Part shown: positions 1 to 8,891 of the stretch, piece by piece
Numbering within the stretch: the stretch's first letter is position 1
How the letters are laid out: each line of letters starts with the position of its first letter
Source: Rhizobiales bacterium 64-17
Lineage (GTDB): Bacteria > Pseudomonadota > Alphaproteobacteria > Rhizobiales > Xanthobacteraceae
Assembly: GCA_001899285.1 (NCBI GenBank)
Contig: MKWA01000015.1
Location: 1-64,000 of the forward strand
Direction: 5' to 3'
DNA length: 64,000 bases
Position numbers and translations under genes: made by a program
The notes under the pieces: generated by a model
The model's input: the letters and a program-made list of their open reading frames with translations, nothing else
What the model was told of the DNA's origin: nothing
The model's database searches: none

Positions 1-130
1 CCCGGCGCCGGCCAAACAATACGGGCGATGATGCATGTCTGTATGTCATCGGCTGTTTGACAATCGCATCGGAACGCAGAGCAATCTTGCAGCGCGCTTG
101 CTGTATGAGGCGACGCACATATCTCACCCC

Positions 131-219
131 GTCATGCGCGGGCTTGACCCGCGCATCCACGTCTTTCTTTCGGGATGCACAGCAAGGCGTGGATGCCCGC
201 AATAAATGCGGGCATGACG
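131..219. repeat. Palindromic intergenic repeat, family A, copy 1
   Basis: Two inverted hairpin arms: the left arm reads GTCATGCGCGGGCTTGACCC and on to a CATCCACGTC end, and the right arm is its approximate inverse, ending GCGGGCATGACG. Near-identical copies lie at 10408-10497 and, degenerate, at 58583-58654. The spacer between the arms differs between copies, which is typical of dispersed palindromic elements in Bradyrhizobium-like genomes. Positions 1-130 before it hold nothing I can identify. Confidence 0.8.
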
Positions 220-241
220 TAGAGAGAGAAGCGAGCTTCTC

Positions 242-1153
242 TCACCCCGCCTTCGGTGGCGCGCCGAGCTTGTCGCTGAAGAACGCCAGCGTGCGCTCCC
301 AGGCGAGATCGGCTGCGGCCTTGTTGTAACGCGCCGCGCCGGTGTCGTTGTTGAAAGCGTGCTGCGTGCCGGGATATTTGTAGATCGTGAAGCTCTTGCC
401 GTTCGCCTTCAGCGCCTCCTCATAGGCGGCGATGCCGGAGTTCACGCCATCGTCGTTCTCGGCGTATTGCAGCAAGAGCGCGGCGTGGATCGCCGGCACC
501 TGCGCCGCCGGAATCTGCCGGCCGTAATAGGCGACGCCGGCGTCGAGTTCGGGGCTCGCCGCCGCCAGCCGGTTGATCATCAACCCGCCGAAGCAGAAGC
601 CGACCGCGCCGACCTTGCCGGTCGATTCCGGATGCTTCTTCAGGAACGACACGGCGGCGACGAGCGCGGTCACGGCGTCATCCTGATTGAGCTTGCCGTG
701 CAGCTCGCGCGCCGCATCCTCGCTTGCCGGCGTGCCGCCGAGCAGCGACAGGAGGTCGATGGCGTAAGCGAGGAAGCCGGCGAGCGCGAGCCGGCGCGCC
801 ACATCTTCGAGATGCGGATTGAGGCCGCGGTTCTCGTGGATCACCAGCACCACCGGGCGCTTGGTCGTGCCGACGCCGGCCTTCAGCCGCGCCAGATAGC
901 CGTTGATGGTGCCCTTCGGCGACGGGAACGAGACACGCTCGGTCGCCAGCCGTGCATCGCCGTCCGGCACGATTGCCGCTTTCGCGTAGTCGTTCTGTAA
1001 CAGCGGCAGCAGCGCCGCGGCGGCGGCGGCCGAGCCGGCGAGATCGCGCAGCCGGTCGAGGAAGTCGCGGCGGTTCATGCCGCCATGGGTGAAGCGGTCG
1101 TAGAGATTGATGATGCGCTGATCCAGATGCGGCGCGTTTTTCGGCTCGGTCAC
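242..1153 (-). CDS. Dienelactone hydrolase family protein, probably exported
   Basis: An alpha/beta hydrolase of the dienelactone hydrolase (carboxymethylenebutenolidase) family, 303 aa. The nucleophile elbow GFCFGG carries Cys187; Asp234/235 in AENDD and His265 in GTQHAF complete the Cys-Asp-His triad known for the family. The N-terminus has an RRDF twin-arginine-like motif at about residues 28-31, followed by an Ala-rich hydrophobic stretch (39-52), so Tat export is plausible, as in related rhizobial proteins. I chose the GTG start at 1153 because the conserved N-terminus begins there and an AGGGG lies upstream; the open frame continues much further without coding character. The substrate cannot be told from sequence. 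It stands alone on its strand and ends close to a palindromic repeat. Confidence 0.85.
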   Translation of the reverse strand: MTEPKNAPHLDQRIINLYDRFTHGGMNRRDFLDRLRDLAGSAAAAAALLPLLQNDYAKAAIVPDGDARLATERVSFPSPKGTINGYLARLKAGVGTTKRPVVLVIHENRGLNPHLEDVARRLALAGFLAYAIDLLSLLGGTPASEDAARELHGKLNQDDAVTALVAAVSFLKKHPESTGKVGAVGFCFGGLMINRLAAASPELDAGVAYYGRQIPAAQVPAIHAALLLQYAENDDGVNSGIAAYEEALKANGKSFTIYKYPGTQHAFNNDTGAARYNKAAADLAWERTLAFFSDKLGAPPKAG

Positions 1154-1279
1154 GGGACACCCCTGCTGTGGATACGTCAGTCTAACAAACGGCGGAGACC
1201 GCGTATTCCTGTGCGGGACGCCTTGACGTTGCCACGGTGTCGCGCCATCCGCTGCCCAGCGATGAAGGAGAACGATGGA

Positions 1280-1708
1280 ATGAAGCTGCCTTGCTGCGCT
1301 GCGATCATGATCTGCTGTTTCGGGGTTGGCGCCGCCTTGGCTCAGGACTTTCCCCGCGACCGTGAACTGCTGCTCGACGCCGCGCCGATGCGGCCGAGCA
1401 AGCGGATTCCGAGCCTGACGCTCGCCGCCGACGGCCGCGCCACTTTCGACCTGTGGTGCCGCAGCATCGCCGGGCGGATCGAGCCGGCGGCGGATGGCAG
1501 CCTGACCGTGACGGCGGAGACGCCGGACCTGGCGCAGGCCCCGCTGCCGGAGATGCAGGGGCCGGGCCAGTGCAGCGATCAGCGCCAGCAGGCCGACTTG
1601 GCGCTGCTCGCGGCGCTGACCCAGTCGAACCGCTGGGAGGCTGCCGGCGAGGGGGTCGCGCTCACCGGCGGGCCGCAGCCGCTGCGGTTTCGCCCGGCGA
1701 CCAACTGA
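1280..1708 (+). CDS. Secreted META-domain-like protein
   Basis: A 142-aa protein with a signal peptide (hydrophobic core about residues 6-18, cleavage after ALA). The mature part runs from a strand-like 'SLTLAADGRATFDLWC' segment to a C-terminal 'GVALTGGPQPLRFRP' segment. That pattern, with two Cys and an 'LLAAL' helix between, resembles the META/HslJ fold (a small beta domain of secreted or envelope proteins of unclear role); this is a pattern judgement, not a strong family match. The ATG at 1280 was chosen because GAAGGAG lies 10 nt upstream and the signal peptide starts there. No operon partner is evident. Confidence 0.6.
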   Translation: MKLPCCAAIMICCFGVGAALAQDFPRDRELLLDAAPMRPSKRIPSLTLAADGRATFDLWCRSIAGRIEPAADGSLTVTAETPDLAQAPLPEMQGPGQCSDQRQQADLALLAALTQSNRWEAAGEGVALTGGPQPLRFRPATN

Positions 1709-1885
1709 AGGGGCCTTCCGCTGGACGCCCGAAGCGGCGGATTTCAAAGGAACTTTTGCCATCTTTATGCTATGATGACATCGCAACAGGCCGCGGGTTG
1801 CGCACGCCCGGCCGGAACCGAGATCGTCGCGTGCGCGTTCGAGAAGCCCGGCAGCGCTGCGTTGCTGGCGAGCCAAGGAGTGCTT

Positions 1886-2437
1886 ATGAGCCGTCGCCGT
1901 CTTGCCCGCCGTCTGGCGTTGTCGCCTGTCTCGCTGGCCCTGTTCGCGGCCTTGGCCCTGGCGGGCTGCGCCAGCACGCGGGAACCCGAGGCGCCGCCGG
2001 CGCCCGCGCCGATCCCGTCGCTGCCGCCGGCCTATCAGCCGGCCGAGATCGTCGGCCGCTACGGCCTCGCCGCCTACCACAAGCCGGAAGACCAGGCGCG
2101 CACCGAAGCCGCCGCCGCCGGCCAGTGCCGCCAGCCCTATGTCATCTCCATGGGACCGACCGGCGGCGTGATCATGCACCTCGCCGACCAGGCGACGCCG
2201 GAAGAGCTGCGGCTCAAGGGCGGCCCGGGCGGCAAGACCTATATCGGCCCCGCCGGGGAGCCGGGCGGCATCCAGGACCGCGAGATCATCTCGTTCGACG
2301 GCCGGGTGATGATCACCCGCTGGATCGACCCGGAGGTGCAGGGCCGCTACGGCACCAGCGTCTATGTCCGCTGCGGCGCCGAGGGCACCAAACCGCGTCC
2401 GCGCGCCACGGCGAAGCCGAAACCGAAGCGGACCTGA
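1886..2437 (+). CDS. Putative outer-membrane lipoprotein
   Basis: A 183-aa protein starting with Arg-rich and hydrophobic segments and a clear lipobox, LALAGC, so Cys at about residue 30 should be lipidated. A Pro/Ala-rich tether (about residues 35-55) follows, then a small globular domain with two Cys and the segment RYGLAAYHKPEDQARTEAAA. The tail is Lys/Arg/Pro-rich. I do not recognise a named family. The ATG at 1886 has AAGGAG 5 nt upstream; the open frame extends 38 codons further up without a good start. An envelope role is inferred only from the lipoprotein signal. Confidence 0.75.
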   Translation: MSRRRLARRLALSPVSLALFAALALAGCASTREPEAPPAPAPIPSLPPAYQPAEIVGRYGLAAYHKPEDQARTEAAAAGQCRQPYVISMGPTGGVIMHLADQATPEELRLKGGPGGKTYIGPAGEPGGIQDREIISFDGRVMITRWIDPEVQGRYGTSVYVRCGAEGTKPRPRATAKPKPKRT

Positions 2438-2534
2438 TCGAACCGATCGGTTTGTTCGATATGCTTTGCGCGAACGCCGCATCTGCCGATGCGGCGTTCG
2501 TCGTTTGCGGGGGAATCCGCTAAAGGATTCCGTC

Positions 2535-3740
2535 ATGCCTCCGCTTCGGGATTTCATCACCGGCCGCTGGCGCGCGGTGCCGGTGCTCGGCCTCACGCAG
2601 ATCCTGTGCTGGGGCGCGATGTTCTACACCCCGGTGCTGATGGTGCCTCTGATCGCGCAGACGCGCGGCTGGTCGATCGCCTTCACCATGGGCGGGTTCT
2701 CCATCGGCCTCTTGGCAGCCGGCGTGACCGCGCCATGGGTCGGCCGCGGCATCGACCGCTATGGCGGCCATGTGGTGATGGCGATTGGATCGCTCACCGG
2801 TGCCCTCGGTTTCGTGCTGCTGGTCACCGCCGCCCACCCCGCCGCCTATGTCTTTGCGTGGATCGTGCTCGGCGTCGCCATGGGCGCCAATCTCTACGAC
2901 GCGACCTTCGCCTCGCTCGGGCGGATTTTCGGCATCGAGGCGCGCAGCGCCATCACCGCGGTGACGCTCGCCGGCGGCTTCGCCTCGACGGTGAGCTGGC
3001 CGGTGACCTATCTGCTGTTGAGCGCGCTCGGCTGGCAGACCACCTATCTCGTTTATGCCGGGGTGCTGGTGCTGGTCGCGGCGCCGCTGCATGCGTTCGC
3101 GCTGCCACGCCTGCGCGCGGTCGCCGCGCCTGCGGTGGCGACGGATGCGCCGGCGCAACCGGCCGCGCTGCCGCCGCGCGGATTGACGTTCCTGCTCGTG
3201 GCGACGGCTTTTGCGGCTTACGCCTTCGTGCCATCGGGTCTGTCCGCGCATCTCCTCGCGATCTTCCAGCGCGGCGGGGTCGAGGCGGCGACGGCGGTGA
3301 GCATCGGCGCGCTGTTCGGGCCGGCGCAGGTCGGTGCGCGGCTGATCGAGTTTCTGTTCGCGCGCAATCTGCATCCGCTGCTGATCGCGCGCGGCGCGGT
3401 GAGTGCGCTGCTGATCGGTTTTGCGATGCTGGAAGTCGTCGGGGTGTCGGTGGCGACAGCGGCAATCTTCATGCTGATGTTCGGCGGCTCGAACGGGCTG
3501 ATCACCATCACGCGCGGCGCGGTACCGCTGTCGCTGTTCGGCGCTGCGGGCTACGGACGGATCATCGGCCGGCTTGCCGCGCCGTTCCTGCTGATGCAGG
3601 CCGCGGCGCCGCTGGTGATGGCGTTCGTGGTGGAGCGGGTCTCAGACCCTGCCGCGCTCGGCCTCGCCGCGTTGTTCGCGCTGGCGGCGCTCGCGTGCTT
3701 CTTCGCGATCCGCAAGCCCGCGCCGGTTATGCCTAGCTGA
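2535..3740 (+). CDS. Major facilitator superfamily (MFS) transporter
   Basis: A 401-aa polytopic membrane protein with about 12 hydrophobic segments and the Gly-rich loop motif GRGIDRYGGH between helices 2 and 3, a variant of the MFS loop signature. It resembles the oxalate/formate-antiporter-like and monocarboxylate-type MFS proteins common in alphaproteobacteria; the substrate is unknown. The ATG at 2535 has an AAAGGA ribosome binding site; the frame runs open upstream for 57 codons but looks non-coding. Its last 8 bases overlap the 3' end of the convergent cheZ-like gene. Confidence 0.85.
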   Translation: MPPLRDFITGRWRAVPVLGLTQILCWGAMFYTPVLMVPLIAQTRGWSIAFTMGGFSIGLLAAGVTAPWVGRGIDRYGGHVVMAIGSLTGALGFVLLVTAAHPAAYVFAWIVLGVAMGANLYDATFASLGRIFGIEARSAITAVTLAGGFASTVSWPVTYLLLSALGWQTTYLVYAGVLVLVAAPLHAFALPRLRAVAAPAVATDAPAQPAALPPRGLTFLLVATAFAAYAFVPSGLSAHLLAIFQRGGVEAATAVSIGALFGPAQVGARLIEFLFARNLHPLLIARGAVSALLIGFAMLEVVGVSVATAAIFMLMFGGSNGLITITRGAVPLSLFGAAGYGRIIGRLAAPFLLMQAAAPLVMAFVVERVSDPAALGLAALFALAALACFFAIRKPAPVMPS

Positions 3741-4329
3741 AGATCAGATCCACATCGTCCTGCGACGCGTGTCCCTTATCGCTATCGAGTTTTGGACCGT
3801 TGACCAGCGCATTGCGTTCGACGGCCGCCGGCGCGGTCACGCGATCATCGAGCGCCGCGACCGCTCGTGCCAGTTGCCCTTCCACCGCGTCGATCGCCAG
3901 CAGCGCATTGGCGATCCGCTGCCCGGCAATGTCCTGGAAATTGCACGCCTCATAGATGCGCGTCGCCTGTTCCTGGATATCCTGCGCCAGCGCGCGATGT
4001 TGATCGTTCTTCAGCGCAGCGGCGAGCGTCTTCGCCATGTCGTCGATCTGCTCGATCGCGCCGAGCACTTTATGCGTCGCTGAATCAGTGTCGCGCCGGA
4101 CGCTTTTTAATTCGTCGGCCATGCGCTGGAGACGTGCGTCGGCGGTCGCGGCGAGTTCTTGCCGCGCGCGCTGCAGCATCTGCCGCATCCGCAACACGTC
4201 GTCGCGCACATGCGATGTGCTGCCGGTGCTGCCCGCGAGGCCGGTGACGGGCCGCTCGCCGGCGATCCGGCGCGCCTGCGGCAGCAATCGTTCGATCCTG
4301 AAGACTTTGTGTTGCACCGTGGCCCCCAA
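3733..4329 (-). CDS. cheZ: CheZ-like protein phosphatase
   Basis: A 198-aa, largely helical protein. The segment NFQDIAGQRI (residues 130-139) matches the CheZ active-site signature QDxxGQ, in which the Gln completes the active site that hydrolyses phospho-CheY. The acidic C-terminal tail DDVDLIFS resembles the CheY-binding helix of CheZ. Together they support a phosphatase acting on a CheY-type response regulator. No other chemotaxis gene is near, so the partner is unknown; in alphaproteobacteria such orphan CheZ proteins may serve receivers other than flagellar CheY. It converges on the MFS gene with an 8-bp overlap. Confidence 0.75.
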   Translation of the reverse strand: MGATVQHKVFRIERLLPQARRIAGERPVTGLAGSTGSTSHVRDDVLRMRQMLQRARQELAATADARLQRMADELKSVRRDTDSATHKVLGAIEQIDDMAKTLAAALKNDQHRALAQDIQEQATRIYEACNFQDIAGQRIANALLAIDAVEGQLARAVAALDDRVTAPAAVERNALVNGPKLDSDKGHASQDDVDLIFS

Positions 4330-4551
4330 CGCGACGCCTCCTTTTTACGAGGGGCGGCTTAACGCGCCGTTGCAATTGCAACAGGTTTGGAAACCCGGCC
4401 TTTACCATGATGGTTCGCGTTTTACACAAAATAAAGGTTACGCCGACGTTTGCCGTGGCATGACGCTCCGATCTGCCACGCATTTACTCCTCGGTGGTGC
4501 TTTTCACCTGTACTTGCGGGCGACAGTTGTTGCGTGAGGCAGGAGGCATCG

Positions 4552-5325
4552 ATGCGGGATCGGTTGATGGGAGGCGCAGCGTTAACGTTGCTGCTGACAT
4601 CCGCTGCGGCGGCGCAGTCCTATCGCGTGCCGCAATATATCTCGCCGCAAAATGCGCCCGCGCCGCGCCAGTATGTCATCGTGCAGCAGCACGCGCGCGC
4701 CGAACCCAATCTCGGCGGCGGCTTCATCGAATTCCTGTTCGGCGAGCGCTCCAGCGGCCGTAGCGAAGCCTATGTGCGGCAGGATGCGATGCCGGCGCAG
4801 GACTACGTCGCGGTGCGACCGGAGACGCAATATGTCGCGGTACAGCCGCGCGAGCCTTATCAACCGGGCCGTCCGGCGATGGATCCGCGCTATCTGCCGC
4901 AGGACGTCGATTATGCGACGGAGGAACCGGCAGGGACGGTGGTCGTCGATACGCCGAACAAGTTTCTCTATCTGGTCGAGGGCAACGGCAGGGCGAAACG
5001 TTACGGCATCGGCGTCGGCCGTCCGGGCTTCACCTGGGCCGGGACGCACACCGTCAGCGCGAAAAAGGAATGGCCGGACTGGCGTCCGCCGGACGAGATG
5101 CTGCAGCGCCAGCCCTATCTGCCGAAATACATGGCGGGTGGACCGAACAATCCGCTCGGTGCGCGCGCGCTCTATCTCGGTTCGACGCTCTATCGCATCC
5201 ACGGATCGAATGAGCCGTGGACGATCGGTCAGAATGTGTCGTCCGGCTGTATCCGCATGCGCAACGAGGACGTCACCGATCTTTATGATCGCGTGAAGGT
5301 CGGTGCCAAGGTCAAGGTGATGTAG
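4552..5325 (+). CDS. L,D-transpeptidase (ErfK/YbiS/YcfS/YnhG family)
   Basis: A 257-aa exported protein: signal peptide at 1-22, a Tyr/Gln/Pro-rich spacer to about 125, then a YkuD catalytic domain. The catalytic motif HG-x(13)-SSGCIRM is complete, with His217, nucleophile Cys233 and Arg235. Such enzymes make 3-3 crosslinks in peptidoglycan or attach outer-membrane proteins to it, which suits polar-growing Hyphomicrobiales. The ATG at 4552 has AGGAGG 5 nt upstream. It shares its terminator region with the convergent DUF2076 gene. A second, distinct L,D-transpeptidase lies at 55931-56683. Confidence 0.9.
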   Translation: MRDRLMGGAALTLLLTSAAAAQSYRVPQYISPQNAPAPRQYVIVQQHARAEPNLGGGFIEFLFGERSSGRSEAYVRQDAMPAQDYVAVRPETQYVAVQPREPYQPGRPAMDPRYLPQDVDYATEEPAGTVVVDTPNKFLYLVEGNGRAKRYGIGVGRPGFTWAGTHTVSAKKEWPDWRPPDEMLQRQPYLPKYMAGGPNNPLGARALYLGSTLYRIHGSNEPWTIGQNVSSGCIRMRNEDVTDLYDRVKVGAKVKVM

Positions 5326-5342
5326 ACGGGCGCAAACAAAAA

Positions 5343-5370
5343 GGGGATCCGGTTCGATCACCGGATCTCC
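5343..5370 (-). terminator. Intrinsic terminator between convergent genes
   Basis: Stem GGGGATCCGGT / ACCGGATCTCC (G-T allowed) with a 6-nt loop. On the minus strand it is followed by TTTTT (plus-strand A tract 5338-5342), so it best terminates the DUF2076 gene; it may also stop the L,D-transpeptidase transcript. Confidence 0.7.
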
Positions 5371-5394
5371 ATTTGTTGCGAACGGATACGCGTG

Positions 5395-6141
5395 TCAGGC
5401 GGTATCGCCGCCGAAGTCGCCACCACCGAAGTCGCCGCCGCCGAAATCGCTGTCATCGAAATCGCTGTCGTCGCCATCGCCGGCATTGTCGTCGTTGCCG
5501 AACAGCGACGCGCGCTGATCGTTGCCACCGCGACCGATGTCGTTCAGCCCGGCCTCGCGCGACAGCTCGCCGCCGGAATTACCCCACGGCGTGTCGCTAC
5601 CAGCGCCGCGATCCATCGCGTTGCTGTCGGCAAATGCCTGACCGCGATGGCCGAACATCGAGCCGATGCTGTTCATCAGCAAGCTGCCGCCGATCACGCC
5701 GGCGGCTGCCGCGGCAGCCGTTCCGAGAAATGACCCGCCGCGTTCGCCGGGCGCCGGTGCGGATTGCGCCGCCATCGGTGCATTGACAGGTGAGCCGGCT
5801 GGCGCGGCCTGCGGCTGACCCCAGCGCGAACCGCTGCTTGGAACCGAACCGCGCGGCGCCTGGTCGCTCCGGCCCATCAGCGCGTCGCGCATCTGGTCGA
5901 GGAAACCGCCGCTCGCGGCGGTGCTGTCGGAGCCGCCTTCAAGCTGGCGGATGCGCTCGTCGGCGCGCTTGAGCGCTTCGTCCTGGACGAGAACGGTCTG
6001 CACCAGCGCATAAACGGCGTTCGGGGCCTGTCGCAAACCGTCCTGGATGGTGCGCACGGCGTCCGGATCGCGGGGCGTGGATTCCAGGCTGGCGAGGCGC
6101 GCGAACAGATCGTCGACCAACTGGCGTTCCTGCGGCGTCAT
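5395..6141 (-). CDS. DUF2076 domain-containing protein
   Basis: A 248-aa protein. Residues 1-70 (MTPQERQLVDDLFARLASLE...) are the typical DUF2076 opening, with a helical RADERIRQLEGG end. The middle is a Pro/Ala/Gly-rich linker with one hydrophobic Ala-rich segment (about 140-160), and the tail is a low-complexity Asp/Phe/Gly repeat (DSDF, GGGDF units). The family is a periplasmic ligand-binding-sensor-protein-like group of unknown function. The gene is monocistronic, with the terminator at 5343-5370 downstream. Confidence 0.85.
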   Translation of the reverse strand: MTPQERQLVDDLFARLASLESTPRDPDAVRTIQDGLRQAPNAVYALVQTVLVQDEALKRADERIRQLEGGSDSTAASGGFLDQMRDALMGRSDQAPRGSVPSSGSRWGQPQAAPAGSPVNAPMAAQSAPAPGERGGSFLGTAAAAAAGVIGGSLLMNSIGSMFGHRGQAFADSNAMDRGAGSDTPWGNSGGELSREAGLNDIGRGGNDQRASLFGNDDNAGDGDDSDFDDSDFGGGDFGGGDFGGDTA

Positions 6142-6292
6142 CGGTTTTGCTCCCTGTGGCCGGATGCCGGCCGTTGCAAACGGATGAAATGTGGGAAGGT
6201 TTCAGCCGCAGGGAATGCCTGCGACAAAATATTTCGTAGTCGTGGTGACGACGCCCTGCCGCAATTTTTGCGCAATTCGCCGACAGGCGCGA

Positions 6293-7129
6293 TCAATTCA
6301 GCACGAATCCGCGCCGTGCCAGTTCCGCGGCAAACGCGCCGCTGGCGAGATAGTCGTATTCCCGCGCGCGCGGATCGGTCAGAGGATCGAGCTGCCGCAG
6401 ATCGTCATCGACATGGCCGGGATGGCACATGACGATGCTGTTATCCGGCAAGCCCTCAAGGAAACGGGGAAAGAGCGACGCCACATCGGCGGCTGTCGCG
6501 AAATCATAGGTGCCGGCAAAGCCGCGATTGGTGGCGACACCAAGCCGCGCCGCGCGGCGGCGGAATGCGACGCTGAGGATGTCGAGCAGCAGTCCCTTGC
6601 GGTCGCGCAGCCGCGCCGGCAGCGCGATGGTACGGCCGCATTGGCGCACAAAGGCGCGCGGCGCGTGGGTGGCGACGCTGTGCAGGAACACGTCGCGCAC
6701 CTGCGGGAAAAGCTGGACGTGCTGGTGTCCGTCGACAAAGTCGGGCGGCTGGCCGAATGTCTTGGCGAAGGCGGCGATCTGCGCGTCGATCTCGCGGGTC
6801 AGGCTCGCGGCATCGAGCCGCCGGGCGGTGGCGGTTGCGAGCATGGCGGCGAGCGGCAGGAATGCGCCGTCACGCAGCGGCTGGAACGAGGGTGTCAGCG
6901 GCCGGAACGGCGCGGTGAGGGTGACGTGCAGGCCGATGGCGCAGCGGCCGTCATCCTTGAGCTTGCGCAGCGCGGCAACCTCGTCGTCGGTCAGCGCCGC
7001 TGCCGGCATCATCACCGAGGTGGCATTGATCCGGCCTTGTGCGATGAGATCGCGGATCGCGGCACTGACGCCGCGCGTCATGCCGTAGTCGTCCGCGCAG
7101 AGCCACAGCCGTCGCGGCGCAGCGGTCAC
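6293..7129 (-). CDS. ChbG/HpnK (YdjC) family carbohydrate deacetylase
   Basis: A 278-aa protein. CADDYGM near the N-terminus supplies the metal-binding Asp pair, and DGHQHVQLFP the His ligands of the YdjC/ChbG/HpnK fold, which deacetylates N-acetylated sugars or hopanoid-linked GlcNAc. HCxGH-type 'MCHPGHVDDD' near the C-terminus is also conserved. Its ATG overlaps the stop of the upstream glycosyltransferase by 4 nt, so the two are translationally coupled. This pairing suggests that the substrate is the lipid-linked sugar made by that transferase (inference). No other hopanoid genes are seen here, so the HpnK function itself is not supported. Confidence 0.85.
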   Translation of the reverse strand: MTAAPRRLWLCADDYGMTRGVSAAIRDLIAQGRINATSVMMPAAALTDDEVAALRKLKDDGRCAIGLHVTLTAPFRPLTPSFQPLRDGAFLPLAAMLATATARRLDAASLTREIDAQIAAFAKTFGQPPDFVDGHQHVQLFPQVRDVFLHSVATHAPRAFVRQCGRTIALPARLRDRKGLLLDILSVAFRRRAARLGVATNRGFAGTYDFATAADVASLFPRFLEGLPDNSIVMCHPGHVDDDLRQLDPLTDPRAREYDYLASGAFAAELARRGFVLN

Positions 7130-8166
7130 TCCGCGGCATCCTTGGCCGCATCCTTTGCCGTATTTTTGGCGGGCACGGCCGATGCGTCATCGGCCGCCTT
7201 CACCTGATGCGCGGCGACGAAATAGACCGGGCGCTGTTTGCTCTCGGCCAGCAGCTTGCCGATATATTCGCCGAGCACGCCGATCATGACGAGTTGCACG
7301 CCGCCGAGCACCATGATGGCGACCGCGAGCGACGGATAGCCCGGCACGTCCTTGCCGTAGAACCACGTCTCGAACAGGATCCAGATGCCGAACAGCAGCG
7401 CAACGAATGCGATGGCAACGCCAAGCAGGCTCGCGACCCGCAACGGCGCGACCGAGAACGAGGTCAGCCCCTCGATCGAGAAGGCGAGCAGCGACCACAG
7501 ATTCCAGCTCGTCTTGCCGTGCTCGCGCGCCGCCGGCTCGTAATCGACGCGCAACTGGCGGAAGCCGATCCAGCTCGCGAGGCCCTTGAAGAAACGATTG
7601 CGCTCCGGCATCTGCCGCAAGGCGGCGGCGGCGCGCGGCGACAGCAGGCGGAAGTCGCCGGCGTCTTCCGGGATTTTCTGCCGCGAACCCCAGTTGATCA
7701 GCGAATAGAAGATGTGCACGCCGCTGCGCAGCAACCACGGCTCGTTCTGCCGGTGCGCCTTGGCGGTATAGACCACGTCGTAGCCGTCATCGAGCCAGCG
7801 CGCGACCAGCGTCTCCACAAGGGATGGCGGGTGCTGACCGTCGCCGTCCATGAACAGCACGGCGCCGCGCCGTGCGTGTTCGAGGCCGGCGAGGAGGGCG
7901 GCTTCCTTGCCGAAATTGCGGGAGAGGCCGACCACCTGCACGTCGGCATCCTGCGCCGGCAGCGACAAGGCGACCTTTTCGGTGTCGTCCCGGGAGCCAT
8001 CGTTGACGTAGACGATCTCGACCGGAAGCCCGCGCGTGTCGCGCAGCCGCGCCGCCACGGCGCAGACCCGTTCATGCAGTTGCGGCAGCCCCGCCGCTTC
8101 ATTCCACAAAGGAATGACGATGGAGAGGCCGGCTGTTGCGGGGTTGGACTGGATCGGTGCCGTCAT
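7126..8166 (-). CDS. GT2 family glycosyltransferase, bactoprenol-sugar synthase type
   Basis: A 346-aa protein: an N-terminal GT-A domain (about 10-240) with LSIVIPLWNEA, NDGSRDDTE and the DxD region DGDGQHPP, then two C-terminal membrane helices (about 245-270 and 280-305). This is the layout of GtrB/YfdH/ArnC-type enzymes, which transfer a sugar from a nucleotide donor to undecaprenyl phosphate at the inner membrane face. I chose the ATG at 8166, just before the conserved domain; a 27-codon upstream extension lacks coding character. It lies in a 4-nt overlap operon with the YdjC deacetylase and is divergent from a GtrA gene. Confidence 0.88.
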   Translation of the reverse strand: MTAPIQSNPATAGLSIVIPLWNEAAGLPQLHERVCAVAARLRDTRGLPVEIVYVNDGSRDDTEKVALSLPAQDADVQVVGLSRNFGKEAALLAGLEHARRGAVLFMDGDGQHPPSLVETLVARWLDDGYDVVYTAKAHRQNEPWLLRSGVHIFYSLINWGSRQKIPEDAGDFRLLSPRAAAALRQMPERNRFFKGLASWIGFRQLRVDYEPAAREHGKTSWNLWSLLAFSIEGLTSFSVAPLRVASLLGVAIAFVALLFGIWILFETWFYGKDVPGYPSLAVAIMVLGGVQLVMIGVLGEYIGKLLAESKQRPVYFVAAHQVKAADDASAVPAKNTAKDAAKDAAE

Positions 8167-8342
8167 AGGGTTCAGATGGGATCGCGCAGGCGGTTTTTCG
8201 AGCCGATCTATAGCGCAACCCAGCCGCTCTGTCGCGCGGTGGAACACGGGGCAAAAGCCGGCGAAAGTCTCTCGGCGCGGCAGGCGGGACGTGCTACGGC
8301 AGGCCGACTGTCCGAAACCGCCGCGCTGACCCGGTTCCCCTG

Positions 8343-8849
8343 ATGAAGCATCTGTTCGACCGACTTGTGGCCGCCTGGACCGAGCGGGCGATCGTGCTCA
8401 AGGCGGTGAGCTTCGCGCTGGTCGGCGTCATCAATGCGACGGTGAACTACATCGTGTTCTGGGTGATGCTGCGGGTGGTTGCGGCGAGCCCGGCGCTGGA
8501 CGCGTTTCTCGCCGATGCGGCACGGAAGGTGGATCTGACCGCCGAGGATGCCGGCGCGATCTTCGCCAATGTGATCGCCTGGGTCGTGGCCGTGACCGGC
8601 TCCTATGTGATGAACTCGTTCTACACCTTCGCCGCCGAATCCGGCCGCAAGCTGACCTGGCGCGCTTATTTCGCGTTCGCTGCCTCCGGCGTGCTGGGCT
8701 TGATCGCCGACACCACGACACTGCTCATCGCCAGCCGGTTTTTGCCGATCATGCTCGCCAAACTGGTTGCGATCGGTGCCGGTTTTGTCGTCAACTTCTC
8801 CATGTCGCATTTCGTCGTCTTCCGGCCCGGCAAGGCCGGCCGGGGATAA
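8343..8849 (+). CDS. GtrA family membrane protein
   Basis: A 168-aa protein with four hydrophobic helices. ALVGVINATVNYIVFWVML and the C-terminal GAGFVVNFSMSHFVVF segment are typical of the GtrA family, thought to flip undecaprenyl-phosphate-linked sugars across the inner membrane. An insert of about 30 polar residues lies between helices 1 and 2 and is longer than usual. Its divergent neighbour is a GtrB-type glycosyltransferase, the classic partner. No strong Shine-Dalgarno is visible before the ATG. Confidence 0.85.
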   Translation: MKHLFDRLVAAWTERAIVLKAVSFALVGVINATVNYIVFWVMLRVVAASPALDAFLADAARKVDLTAEDAGAIFANVIAWVVAVTGSYVMNSFYTFAAESGRKLTWRAYFAFAASGVLGLIADTTTLLIASRFLPIMLAKLVAIGAGFVVNFSMSHFVVFRPGKAGRG

Positions 8850-8891
8850 CGGCGCAAGCGGCCAAAACGCACAACCGGGGGATTCTTCACG

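Noticed and set aside
1154-2596. Upstream extension of the dienelactone hydrolase frame to 784 codons
   Set aside because: The extension overlaps two plus-strand genes with better start signals, and homology begins at the GTG at 1153.
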